Assembly (NCBI GenBank): GCA_020445165.1
Contig: JAGRHE010000111.1
Span: forward strand, 1 to 8,970
Direction: 5' to 3'
Origin: Gammaproteobacteria bacterium
Lineage (GTDB): Bacteria; Pseudomonadota; Gammaproteobacteria; Chromatiales; Sedimenticolaceae
Length of the DNA: 8,970 bases
Within the stretch, counting starts at the first letter, position 1. Each line of letters starts with the position of its first letter. Of this stretch, positions 1-6,469 are shown in pieces. The notes under the pieces are model-generated. The model saw only the letters and a program-made list of their open reading frames with translations. It did no database searches and was not told the DNA's origin. Position numbers and translations under genes: made by a program.

Positions 1-1548
1 AACCTCAAGCAACTGCTCGAATATTTCCTGCGTCACCGGCGCGAAGTGGTCACGCGACGCACCTTGTTCGATCTGCGCAAGGCTCGCGAGCGGGCACATC
101 TGCTCGAAGGACTGGCGGTCGCGCTGGCCAACATCGACGAGGTGATCGCGCTGATCAAGGCGGCGCCGAGCCCGGCCGAGGCGAAGAAACAGTTGGTTGA
201 GCGCGTGTGGCAGTCCGGGACGGTCGAGGCGATGCTGTCGCGCGCCGGCGCCGATGCGTCGAAGCCCGAAGACCTGCCGCCCGGCTTTGGTCTCACCGAC
301 CAAGGCTACCGTCTGACCGAGACGCAGGCGCAGGCGATTCTCGATCTGCGGCTGCAGAAACTGACCGGCCTCGAGCAGGACAAGATCATCAAGGAGTTCC
401 AGGAAATCCTGGACAGGATCGCCGACCTGCTCGATATCCTTTCCAGCCCGGATCGCCTGATGCAGGTCATCCGTGACGAACTGGCCGAGATCCGTGAGCA
501 GTTCGGCGATGCGCGGCGCAGCGAGATCGTGCTGAACCAGATGGACCTGACGCTGGAGGACCTGATCACCGAAGAGGATGTCGTGGTTACGCTGTCGCAC
601 CAGGGTTACGCCAAGTCGCAGCCGGTCGGCGACTACCGGGCGCAACGCCGCGGCGGACGCGGCAAGACGGCGACCGCAACCAAGGACGAGGATTTCGTCG
701 ACAAGCTGTTCGTCGCCAACACCCACGATACGATTCTGTGCTTCTCCAGTCGCGGCAAGTGCTACTGGCTCAAGGTTTACGAGCTGCCCCAGGCAGGGCG
801 CACGGCACGCGGGCGGCCGATGGTCAACCTGTTGCCGTTGGAGCAGGGCGAACGCATCAATGCCGTTCTGCCGGTGCGTGAATATACCGAAGACCGGTTC
901 GTGTTCATGGCGACCGCTTCGGGCACGGTCAAGAAGACCCCACTGGTCGATTTCTCGCGGCCACGCTCGAACGGCATCATTGCTGTCGACCTGCGCGAAG
1001 ACGATCAATTGATCGGGGTGGATATCACCGACGGCAGCGAAAGCATCATGCTGTTTACGTCGGCCGGAAAAGCGATCCGCTTCAAAGAGTCCGACGTTCG
1101 CGCGATGGGACGTACCGCCTGCGGTGTGCGTGGTATCAAGCTCGGCAAGGGGCAGCGTGTTATTTCGTTGATCATCGGCAATGACGGCGACGTGATGACG
1201 GTGACCGAGAATGGCTTCGGCAAGCGCACCACGATCGACCAGTTCCCGGTCAAAGGCCGCGGCGGCATGGGCGTCATCTCGATCAAGACCTCGGAGCGGA
1301 ATGGCGAGCAGGTTGGTGCCGTCCGCGTCGAAGAAAGCGACGAGATCATGTTGATCACCGATGGTGGCACGCTGGTGCGCACGCGCGTGGCCGATGTCTC
1401 GCAGATGGGACGCGATACCCAGGGCGTGACCATGATCCGGCTGTCCAAGGGTGAGCGTCTGATCGGGATCGAACGTATCGAGGCGCTGGACGGCGAAGAC
1501 GAGAACAGCGATGAGGGTTCTGCCGAAGATGAGGCGACCACCGAGTAA
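1..1548 (+). CDS. gyrA: DNA gyrase subunit A, C-terminal part (5' end outside window)
   Basis: GyrA is the breakage-reunion subunit of type IIA topoisomerase (A2B2), which introduces negative supercoils in the cytoplasm. The frame is open from base 1 and gives 515 residues before TAA. The visible part starts near the end of the breakage-reunion domain, with [19 protein letters not shown], then the coiled-coil region with [17 protein letters not shown]. The GyrA box QRRGGRG, needed for DNA wrapping, lies at 643-663. After it comes the six-bladed beta-pinwheel with repeated blade signatures such as VRFKES-like, GVRGIKLG and GTLVRTRV. The protein ends in an acidic tail rich in Asp and Glu, as in other proteobacterial GyrA. 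By comparison with E. coli, where the box is near residue 560, about 345 residues are missing. The catalytic Tyr and the quinolone-resistance region are upstream and cannot be judged. The GyrA box distinguishes it from ParC. Nothing is broken. Confidence 0.98.
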   Translation, partial: NLKQLLEYFLRHRREVVTRRTLFDLRKARERAHLLEGLAVALANIDEVIALIKAAPSPAEAKKQLVERVWQSGTVEAMLSRAGADASKPEDLPPGFGLTDQGYRLTETQAQAILDLRLQKLTGLEQDKIIKEFQEILDRIADLLDILSSPDRLMQVIRDELAEIREQFGDARRSEIVLNQMDLTLEDLITEEDVVVTLSHQGYAKSQPVGDYRAQRRGGRGKTATATKDEDFVDKLFVANTHDTILCFSSRGKCYWLKVYELPQAGRTARGRPMVNLLPLEQGERINAVLPVREYTEDRFVFMATASGTVKKTPLVDFSRPRSNGIIAVDLREDDQLIGVDITDGSESIMLFTSAGKAIRFKESDVRAMGRTACGVRGIKLGKGQRVISLIIGNDGDVMTVTENGFGKRTTIDQFPVKGRGGMGVISIKTSERNGEQVGAVRVEESDEIMLITDGGTLVRTRVADVSQMGRDTQGVTMIRLSKGERLIGIERIEALDGEDENSDEGSAEDEATTE

Positions 1549-1591
1549 CGAAACTCGGCCGGTGAGACGCTGATCGGGCATCGAGTATCGG

Positions 1592-1678
1592 AACGCAGAG
1601 ATCACAAAGACGCAAAGGGCGCAAAGACTTGGCCTACGAAACTTAGCCTTCTTTGCGCCTTCGCGGCCTTCGAGTTTT
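1592..1678. repeat. Degenerate palindromic repeat built of NNCGCAGAG-like units (copy 1, gyrA-serC gap)
   Basis: The left arm holds four units of 8-9 nt starting at 1592: AACGCAGAG, ATCACAAAG, ACGCAAAG and GGCGCAAAG. The right arm is a degenerate inverted version (GCGCCTTCGCGGCCTTCGAG region). The best core is a perfect 10-bp inverted repeat, GGCGCAAAGA at 1618-1627 and TCTTTGCGCC at 1650-1659, with a 22-nt loop. The left edge, 1588-1603, matches 14 of 16 bases of 2805-2820 in the second copy (consensus TCGGRACGCAGAGRTC). This marks both as one family. It is non-coding and short, and no transposase is nearby. The outer right boundary is uncertain. I see no clear promoter, and no terminator T-run close to the stem, in the rest of this 162-bp gap. 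Confidence 0.7.
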
Positions 1679-1710
1679 GAGACTGTTTACCAGAATAGAG
1701 ACCACCAACA

Positions 1711-2796
1711 ATGACCCGTGTATACAATTTCAGCGCCGGCCCGGCCGCGCTGCCCGAAGAGGTTCTGAAACAGGCCCAGGCCGAGATGCTGGATTGGCAT
1801 GGTTCGGGCATGTCGGTGATGGAAATGAGCCATCGCGGCAAGGAATTCATGTCGATTGCTGCGGAAGCGGAAAGCGACCTGCGCACGCTGATGGGCATCC
1901 CGTCGAACTATAAAGTGCTGTTCCTGCAGGGTGGTGCCTCCAGCCAGTTCGCGATGATCCCGATGAATCTGTTTGGCCGCACCGGCAAGGCGGATTACTT
2001 CCGCACCGGTTCCTGGTCGAAGAAGGCAATCGCGGAAGCGAAGCGGTTCGGTGACGTCGCGGTGACCGTGAACAGCGAGCAGGACGGCAAGTTCACGTCA
2101 CTTCCGGTAGCCGGTGACATCAATGTGTCAGCTGGTGCCTCGTACGTGCATTACACGCCCAATGAGACGATTGAGGGTGTCGAGTTCCCATATATCCCTG
2201 ACACCGGTGATGTGCCGCTGGTGGCTGACATGTCGTCAACCATCCTGTCGCGACCGGTTGATGTCTCGCGCTTTGGCCTGATCTATGCGGGCGCACAGAA
2301 GAACATCGGTCCGGCCGGATTGACCATCGTCATCGTGCGCGAAGACCTGATCGGCACGCCGATCGACGGCACCCCCGCGATGTTCGACTACAAGATCCAC
2401 GCCGACAACGATTCGATGTACAACACGCCGCCCACCTTCGGCTGGTACCTGGCCGGGTTGGTGTTCAAGTGGCTGATCGGGCAGGGCGGCTTGGCAGGCA
2501 TGGGCGAGATCAACCAACGCAAGGCAACTGCTCTTTATGCTGCGATTGACGGTTCGGATTTCTATGCCAACCCTGTCGATCCGGTCTGTCGCTCGTGGAT
2601 GAACGTGCCGTTCACGCTGGCCAACCCGGACCTCGATGCCGAGTTCCTGAAACAGGCCGGCCAGGCCGGACTGAAGACCTTGAAGGGTCACCGCTCGGTC
2701 GGTGGCATGCGCGCCAGCATCTATAACGCGATGTCGGAAGAAGGCGTCAAGGCGCTGATCGATTTCATGGCCGAGTTCGAACGCAAGAACGGCTGA
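1711..2796 (+). CDS. serC: Phosphoserine aminotransferase
   Basis: SerC is a PLP-dependent class V aminotransferase that converts 3-phosphohydroxypyruvate plus glutamate to 3-phosphoserine, the second step of serine synthesis. The same enzyme often also serves the pyridoxal phosphate pathway at the erythronate branch. The 361 residues match the usual length. The N-terminus [15 protein letters not shown] is the family signature, so the ATG at 1711 is the natural start, although the Shine-Dalgarno is weak (AGAG at 1697-1700, 10 nt upstream). Other conserved stretches are [30 protein letters not shown] and the PLP lysine K197 in [11 protein letters not shown]. The C-terminus has the typical [16 protein letters not shown]. 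The gene lies between gyrA and serA, bracketed by two copies of the palindromic repeat. The next enzyme partner, serA, lies 183 bp downstream. Confidence 0.97.
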   Translation: MTRVYNFSAGPAALPEEVLKQAQAEMLDWHGSGMSVMEMSHRGKEFMSIAAEAESDLRTLMGIPSNYKVLFLQGGASSQFAMIPMNLFGRTGKADYFRTGSWSKKAIAEAKRFGDVAVTVNSEQDGKFTSLPVAGDINVSAGASYVHYTPNETIEGVEFPYIPDTGDVPLVADMSSTILSRPVDVSRFGLIYAGAQKNIGPAGLTIVIVREDLIGTPIDGTPAMFDYKIHADNDSMYNTPPTFGWYLAGLVFKWLIGQGGLAGMGEINQRKATALYAAIDGSDFYANPVDPVCRSWMNVPFTLANPDLDAEFLKQAGQAGLKTLKGHRSVGGMRASIYNAMSEEGVKALIDFMAEFERKNG

Positions 2797-2807
2797 GCAT
2801 CAAATCG

Positions 2808-2954
2808 GGACGCAGAGGTCGCGGAGGAGCGCAGAGACCACAGAGGTTCTTGTTGCTAACCTACGGTTGTTCGGATGATCCAATTGGTTCGGACCCGACG
2901 CCCATAGCGGTTGTTTCTCTGCGTCCTCTGCGCTCCTCTGTGTACTCTGCGTCC
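2808..2954. repeat. 147-bp palindromic repeat element of NNCGCAGAG units (copy 2, serC-serA gap)
   Basis: Two 38-nt arms, 2808-2845 and 2917-2954, are reverse complements at about 31 of 38 positions, including perfect blocks of 10 bp (GGACGCAGAG) and 13 bp (GAGGAGCGCAGAG). Each arm divides into four units of 9, 9, 10 and 9 nt with consensus NNCGCAGAG. The 71-bp spacer is itself weakly palindromic around CCAATTGG at 2880-2887, close to the element's centre. The element begins 11 bp after the serC stop and ends 25 bp before the serA start. As RNA it could form a long imperfect hairpin. It contains no gene. The same family appears, more degenerate, upstream of serC. This looks like a dispersed interspersed palindrome, perhaps mobilised in trans. 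I recognise the CGCAGAG style from other environmental genomes but cannot attach a name. Confidence 0.85.
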
Positions 2955-2961
2955 AAGAGAC

Positions 2962-2967
2962 TTTTTT
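2962..2967 (+). terminator. T6 run after the palindromic element, possible weak terminator of serC
   Basis: Six T residues follow the right arm of the palindromic element after a 7-nt gap (AAGAGAC). A canonical intrinsic terminator has its U-run directly at the stem base, so this is only a possible site. The element's hairpin could still slow or stop transcription between serC and serA. If it does, serA needs its own promoter, and I see no convincing one in the 183-bp gap. Confidence 0.2.
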
Positions 2968-2979
2968 GGGATGGGGTAG

Positions 2980-4155
2980 ATGTACAAGATCCAAACACTG
3001 AACAATATCTCGGTCGTTGGACTCGACCGCTTTCCGCGTGATTGCTATGAAATCGCGTCTGAGCTGAATCATCCGGACGCGATCCTGGTGCGTTCCGCGA
3101 AGATGCATGACATGACGTTGCCGGAGTCGGTGAAGGCGATTGGTCGTGCCGGAGCCGGGGTCAACAATATCCCGGTGGACAGGATGACCGAAGCAGGTAT
3201 CCCGGTGTTCAATGCGCCGGGCGCCAATGCCAACGCGGTCAAGGAACTGGTCGTTGCCGGCATGCTGATGGCTGCGCGTAACATCGGGCAGGCATGGCGG
3301 TTCGCGTCTGGCCTGAGTGGTGACGATGCAACCATCAACAAGGATGTCGAGGCCGGCAAGAAGAACTTTGTCGGTTTCGAGTTGCCGGGGCGCACCCTCG
3401 GCGTAATCGGATTGGGTGCAATCGGCGTCAAGGTGGCGAATGCCGCGCGTTCGCTCGGTATGAAGGTGATCGGCTACGACCCGACCATTACGGTGCGTGC
3501 GGCGTGGGCGCTGGACGCAGATGTCGAGCAGGCACTGTCGGTCGATGACCTGGCTGCACGCTCGGACTTCATCACCTTCCACGTGCCATTGACCGATGCC
3601 ACGCGCAACATGATCAATGCCGACCGCTTGAAGCTGATGAAGAAGCGATCGGTACTGCTCAATTTCGCACGCAACGGCATCATTGACGACGAGGCCGCCG
3701 TCGCCGCGTTGGACGCCGGCCATCTGTACGCTTACGTGTGTGATTTTCCGAGCAACCTGCTCAAGGACCATCCGCGCGTCATAACGCTTCCGCACCTGGG
3801 TGCATCGACCGCGGAAGCCGAGGAGAACTGCGCGGTGATGGTCGCCGACCAGGTACGGGACTGGTTGGAGAATGGCAATGTCACCAACTCGGTAAACTTC
3901 CCCGAGATCAGCCTGCCACGCGCCGAAGGTGGACACCGTCTGGCGGTGGTCAACAGCAATGTGCCCAACATGCTGGGCCAGATCTCGACCGACCTGGCCG
4001 ACGCCGGATTGAATATCGTCGACATGCTCAACAAGTCGCGGGGTGAAATCGCCGTGACGCTGATCGATGTCGATGGACCGCCGTCGGACGATGCGCTGGA
4101 CCGGATTGCCGGTATTGCCGGGGTGCTTTCGGTCCGGCAGCTGGGCTGCTCGTGA
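2980..4155 (+). CDS. serA: D-3-phosphoglycerate dehydrogenase, short form with C-terminal ACT domain
   Basis: SerA catalyses NAD-dependent oxidation of 3-phosphoglycerate to 3-phosphohydroxypyruvate, the first committed step of serine synthesis. The 391 residues fit the short PGDH type: a 2-hydroxyacid dehydrogenase core plus one ACT domain, without the extra ASB domain of long forms. Visible features are the substrate-domain motif IGRAGAGVNNIPVDRMTEAG, the Rossmann glycines G144-G149 (GLGAIG), Arg231 in NFARNG and His272 in LPHLGAST. The usual catalytic Glu position, in a D-x-F-P-x-E context, reads DFPSN here, with Asn259. The ACT domain spans about residues 319-390 and probably binds an effector such as serine. 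The ATG at 2980 gives a natural N-terminus. A G-rich GGGATGGGG at 2968-2976 may serve as ribosome binding site. The next gene, pheA, is 62 bp downstream. Overall assignment is secure, although the exact 2-hydroxyacid substrate is inferred from the neighbour serC. Confidence 0.93.
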   Translation: MYKIQTLNNISVVGLDRFPRDCYEIASELNHPDAILVRSAKMHDMTLPESVKAIGRAGAGVNNIPVDRMTEAGIPVFNAPGANANAVKELVVAGMLMAARNIGQAWRFASGLSGDDATINKDVEAGKKNFVGFELPGRTLGVIGLGAIGVKVANAARSLGMKVIGYDPTITVRAAWALDADVEQALSVDDLAARSDFITFHVPLTDATRNMINADRLKLMKKRSVLLNFARNGIIDDEAAVAALDAGHLYAYVCDFPSNLLKDHPRVITLPHLGASTAEAEENCAVMVADQVRDWLENGNVTNSVNFPEISLPRAEGGHRLAVVNSNVPNMLGQISTDLADAGLNIVDMLNKSRGEIAVTLIDVDGPPSDDALDRIAGIAGVLSVRQLGCS

Positions 4156-4177
4156 ACCGGATACCCGGCTTTGAGGA

Positions 4178-4217
4178 TTGACTTTCAGACCGCCTTGCGC
4201 GCGCTAGAATCCAGCCT
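4178..4217 (+). promoter_or_regulatory. Candidate promoter placing the pheA start at or next to +1 (leaderless)
   Basis: TAGAAT at 4205-4210 matches the -10 consensus at 5 of 6 positions. The initiation point expected 7 nt later is 4217-4218, which is the A of the pheA ATG. A TTGACT hexamer at 4178-4183 is a good -35 by sequence, but the 21-bp spacer is too long for standard sigma-70. The 17-bp-spaced alternative, CTTTCA at 4182-4187, is poor. No Shine-Dalgarno is visible before the ATG (CCAGCCT), which fits leaderless translation. The promoter would separate pheA transcription from serA. Confidence 0.45.
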
Positions 4218-5303
4218 ATGAGCGAACAGGACCATCTCGGCGAGATCCGTGACCACATCGATGAGATCGATGCGCAGATCCAGCAACTGCTGAACGAGCG
4301 GGCAGCTGCCGCCCAGGAGGTCGCCCGAATCAAGCTGGCATCCGACCCGAACGCGGTCTTTTATCGTCCCGAGCGAGAGGCGCAGGTCCTGCGCCGGGTG
4401 AAGGAGCGCAACACCGGACCCTTGGGCGGCGAAGCGGTGGCGCGCCTGTTCCGCGAGATCATGTCCGAATGCCTGGCGCTGGAACTGCCGCTGAACGTCG
4501 CCTTCCTGGGACCGGAGGGCACCTTCACCCAGGCGGCCGCGCTGAAGCATTTCGGTCACGCGGTAAAGACGGTTTCGATGGCGGCGATCTCGGACGTGTT
4601 CCAGGAGGTCGAGAGCGGCAGCTGCCACTATGGCGTGGTACCGGTCGAGAATTCGAGCGAAGGCGTGGTCAGCCATACGCTCGACATGTTCCTGAATTCG
4701 CCATTGCAGATTTGCGGCGAAGTCACACTTCGTATCCACCACAACCTGCTCGGCCGCGATCCGGATCTCAGCCACGTAAAGACCGTCTTTTCCCACCAGC
4801 AGTCGTTGGCACAATGTCGCGGCTGGCTCGATCGTCATCTGCCGACGGTCGAGCGCGTGCCGGTCGGCAGCAATGCCGAAGCGGCGAAGCGGGTTTGTGA
4901 GCACAAGCATTCGGCAGCGATTGCCGGCGTAACTGCGGCGGAGATCTACGGACTGCAGGTACTGGTGCCGAATATCGAGGACGATGCGGGTAACACGACG
5001 CGTTTCCTGGTCATCGGACGGCAATCGGTACCGCCCTCCGGTGATGACAAGACGAGCCTGTTGCTGTCGATCCGCAACGAGTCGGGTGGTCTGCATCGAT
5101 TGCTGGCGCCGCTTGCAGAACATGGCATCAGTATGACGCGGATCGAGTCGCGTCCTTCGCGGCGAGGCAACTGGGACTATGTCTTTTTCATCGACGTTAA
5201 CGGACACCGCGATGACGAGACGCTGGCGCCGGCGCTGTTTGCATTGCGCCAGCATGCCGGGATGTACAAGGAACTCGGCTCTTATCCCAAAGCGGTTATC
5301 TAG
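4218..5303 (+). CDS. pheA: Bifunctional chorismate mutase / prephenate dehydratase (P-protein)
   Basis: PheA converts chorismate to prephenate and then to phenylpyruvate, the committed branch to phenylalanine. Residues 1-90 are an AroQ-type chorismate mutase with Arg11, Arg28 and Lys39 at the positions known from E. coli, and the FREIMSECLALE end. Residues from about 93 to 270 are the dehydratase, with FLGPEGTFTQAA, YGVVPVENSSEGVVSHTLD, FSHQQSLAQCRGWL and the catalytic T261-R262-F263 motif. The last 90 residues are an ACT domain with E310-S311-R312-P313, the conserved phenylalanine-binding motif; this suggests feedback inhibition by phenylalanine. The length of 361 matches the family, and the ATG places the helix of the mutase domain correctly. 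The region upstream looks like a promoter with no room for a leader. hisC follows after 68 bp. Confidence 0.97.
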   Translation: MSEQDHLGEIRDHIDEIDAQIQQLLNERAAAAQEVARIKLASDPNAVFYRPEREAQVLRRVKERNTGPLGGEAVARLFREIMSECLALELPLNVAFLGPEGTFTQAAALKHFGHAVKTVSMAAISDVFQEVESGSCHYGVVPVENSSEGVVSHTLDMFLNSPLQICGEVTLRIHHNLLGRDPDLSHVKTVFSHQQSLAQCRGWLDRHLPTVERVPVGSNAEAAKRVCEHKHSAAIAGVTAAEIYGLQVLVPNIEDDAGNTTRFLVIGRQSVPPSGDDKTSLLLSIRNESGGLHRLLAPLAEHGISMTRIESRPSRRGNWDYVFFIDVNGHRDDETLAPALFALRQHAGMYKELGSYPKAVI

Positions 5304-5321
5304 CCGCGGATTCATTCAGGA

Positions 5322-5350
5322 AGGCGGCAGCCGTTTCATGCAAGCCGCCT
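5322..5350 (+). other. Small intergenic hairpin between pheA and hisC
   Basis: AGGCGGC at 5322-5328 pairs perfectly with GCCGCCT at 5344-5350, with a 15-nt loop; two further G-C pairs are possible beyond one mismatch (5319-5320 with 5352-5353). No T-run follows, so it is not an intrinsic terminator. It sits just before the hisC ribosome binding site at 5358 and may serve as an RNA processing or stability element, or have no role. Confidence 0.35.
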
Positions 5351-5357
5351 GCCGCAC

Positions 5358-5362
5358 AAGGA
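5358..5362 (+). promoter_or_regulatory. Ribosome binding site of hisC
   Basis: AAGGA lies 9 nt before the ATG at 5372. It is a good Shine-Dalgarno and supports that start, in contrast to pheA, which has none. Confidence 0.7.
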
Positions 5363-5371
5363 TTAACGGAC

Positions 5372-6469
5372 ATGGCTAATCGATTCATCGACCTGGCGGC
5401 TCCCGGACTGGCGGCTCTGAAACCCTACGTACCGGGAAAGCCGGTCTCGGAACTGGAGCGCGAACTCGGTGTACGGAATTCGATAAAGCTGGCTTCGAAC
5501 GAGAATCCCCTGGGTCCGGCGCCGTCAGTCGTGCGGGCGATTCAGGCCGAGCTGCCGCAGCTTGCGCGCTACCCGGATGGAGGAGCGTTTCAGTTGCGTG
5601 CCGCGCTGGCCGAGCTGCACGGTGTGTCCCCGGCTTCGGTGACGGTCGGTAACGGATCTAATGATGTGCTGGACATGATCGCGCGCGCCTTCCTGTGCCA
5701 GGGGCGGGAAAGCCTGTTTTCCGAATACGCGTTTGCCGTGTACCCGATCTGCAGTATGGCCGTCGGCGCCAAAGCGATTGTCGCTCCTGCGACCGACTAC
5801 GGGCATGACCTGGATGCCATGCGCGCGCGGATCACGTCGAGAACCGCTGTCGTATGGATTGCGAATCCCAACAATCCAACCGGCACCCTGCTGCGCGAAG
5901 CGGAACTGCGGGCCTTTGTCGAGGCCGTGCCGGCGAACGTGATCTGCGTCGTCGACGAGGCCTATTTCGAGTACGTGGATGACGATGGATACCCGGATGC
6001 CAGCCGCTGGCTGGGCGAATTCGACAACCTGGTAGTCACGCGAACTTTCTCCAAGGCGTATGGCCTGGCTGCCTTGCGGGTCGGTTATGGCCTTTCGCAT
6101 CCGGATGTCGCCGGTCTGCTCAACCGGGTTCGCCAGCCGTTCAATGTCGACAGCCTCGCCCAGGTGGCGGCGCTTGCGGCACTTCGCGACCGCGAGCACC
6201 TGCAGCAGTCCGTGGCAATCAATGCCCGCGGCATGCGCCAGCTGGTCGACGGAGTCAGAGCACTGGGCCTGGACCACATCCCGTCGTACGGAAATTTCCT
6301 GACCATCAACCTGGGACGTGAGGCAGCGGTCGTCGACCGCTCCCTGCTGCAGCAGGGTGTCATCACGCGACCGGTCGCCAACTACGGTCTGCCCAATCAC
6401 CTGCGGGTGAGTATCGGCCTGGAAGCGGAGAACGCGCGTTTCCTCGAGGCACTGGAGCGGGTCCTTTGA
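5372..6469 (+). CDS. hisC: Histidinol-phosphate / aromatic aminotransferase (HisC family)
   Basis: This is a PLP-dependent class I/II aminotransferase of the HisC family. It catalyses glutamate-dependent transamination of imidazole acetol phosphate in histidine synthesis, and family members also accept phenylpyruvate, hydroxyphenylpyruvate or prephenate. The 365 residues are of normal length. Diagnostic stretches are IKLASNENPLGP near the N-terminus, ARYPDGG, NGSNDVLDMIARAF, the NPNNPTGT motif, VVDEAYFEY, the PLP lysine K228 in TFSKAYGLA and the LRVSIG end with its substrate-binding Arg. There are no other his genes in the window. The gene sits between pheA and tyrA and overlaps tyrA by 4 nt, so an aromatic-pathway role, as proposed for hisC2-type copies in related bacteria, is likely alongside or instead of histidine synthesis. 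A second hisC in a his operon elsewhere would support the aromatic role. Confidence 0.93.
   Translation: MANRFIDLAAPGLAALKPYVPGKPVSELERELGVRNSIKLASNENPLGPAPSVVRAIQAELPQLARYPDGGAFQLRAALAELHGVSPASVTVGNGSNDVLDMIARAFLCQGRESLFSEYAFAVYPICSMAVGAKAIVAPATDYGHDLDAMRARITSRTAVVWIANPNNPTGTLLREAELRAFVEAVPANVICVVDEAYFEYVDDDGYPDASRWLGEFDNLVVTRTFSKAYGLAALRVGYGLSHPDVAGLLNRVRQPFNVDSLAQVAALAALRDREHLQQSVAINARGMRQLVDGVRALGLDHIPSYGNFLTINLGREAAVVDRSLLQQGVITRPVANYGLPNHLRVSIGLEAENARFLEALERVL
6454..6457 (+). promoter_or_regulatory. Ribosome binding site supporting the TTG start of tyrA
   Basis: GGAG lies inside the hisC coding end, 8 nt before the TTG at 6466. Spacing is ideal, and no ATG or GTG in the tyrA frame lies close by, so the site decides the start. 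Confidence 0.55.

Noticed and set aside
1592..1678. Copy 1 repeat as a CRISPR array or as the gyrA terminator
   Set aside because: The units are contiguous without spacers, so it is not CRISPR. The nearest T-run (1675-1678) is 16 nt from the best stem, so it is not a canonical terminator.
1677..1696. TTGAGA and CAGAAT as a serC promoter
   Set aside because: The spacing is only 8 bp, and no acceptable -35 lies 17 bp upstream of CAGAAT.
1602..1898. 98-codon minus-strand frame over the gyrA-serC gap
   Set aside because: It starts in the repeat and continues antisense to serC; repeat-derived chance frame.
2850..3041. 63-codon plus-strand frame across the serC-serA gap
   Set aside because: Most of it is translation of the repeat arm (SLRPLRSS-type residues) and it runs into serA in another frame; no ribosome site.
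2800..3936. 378-codon open frame on the minus strand opposite serA
   Set aside because: It is a shadow of GC-rich codon use. The translation has no recognisable domain, it runs through the palindromic repeat, and the plus strand encodes a clear SerA.
4185..5315. 376-codon minus-strand frame covering all of pheA
   Set aside because: Antisense shadow with no family features; PheA motifs on the plus strand explain the region fully.
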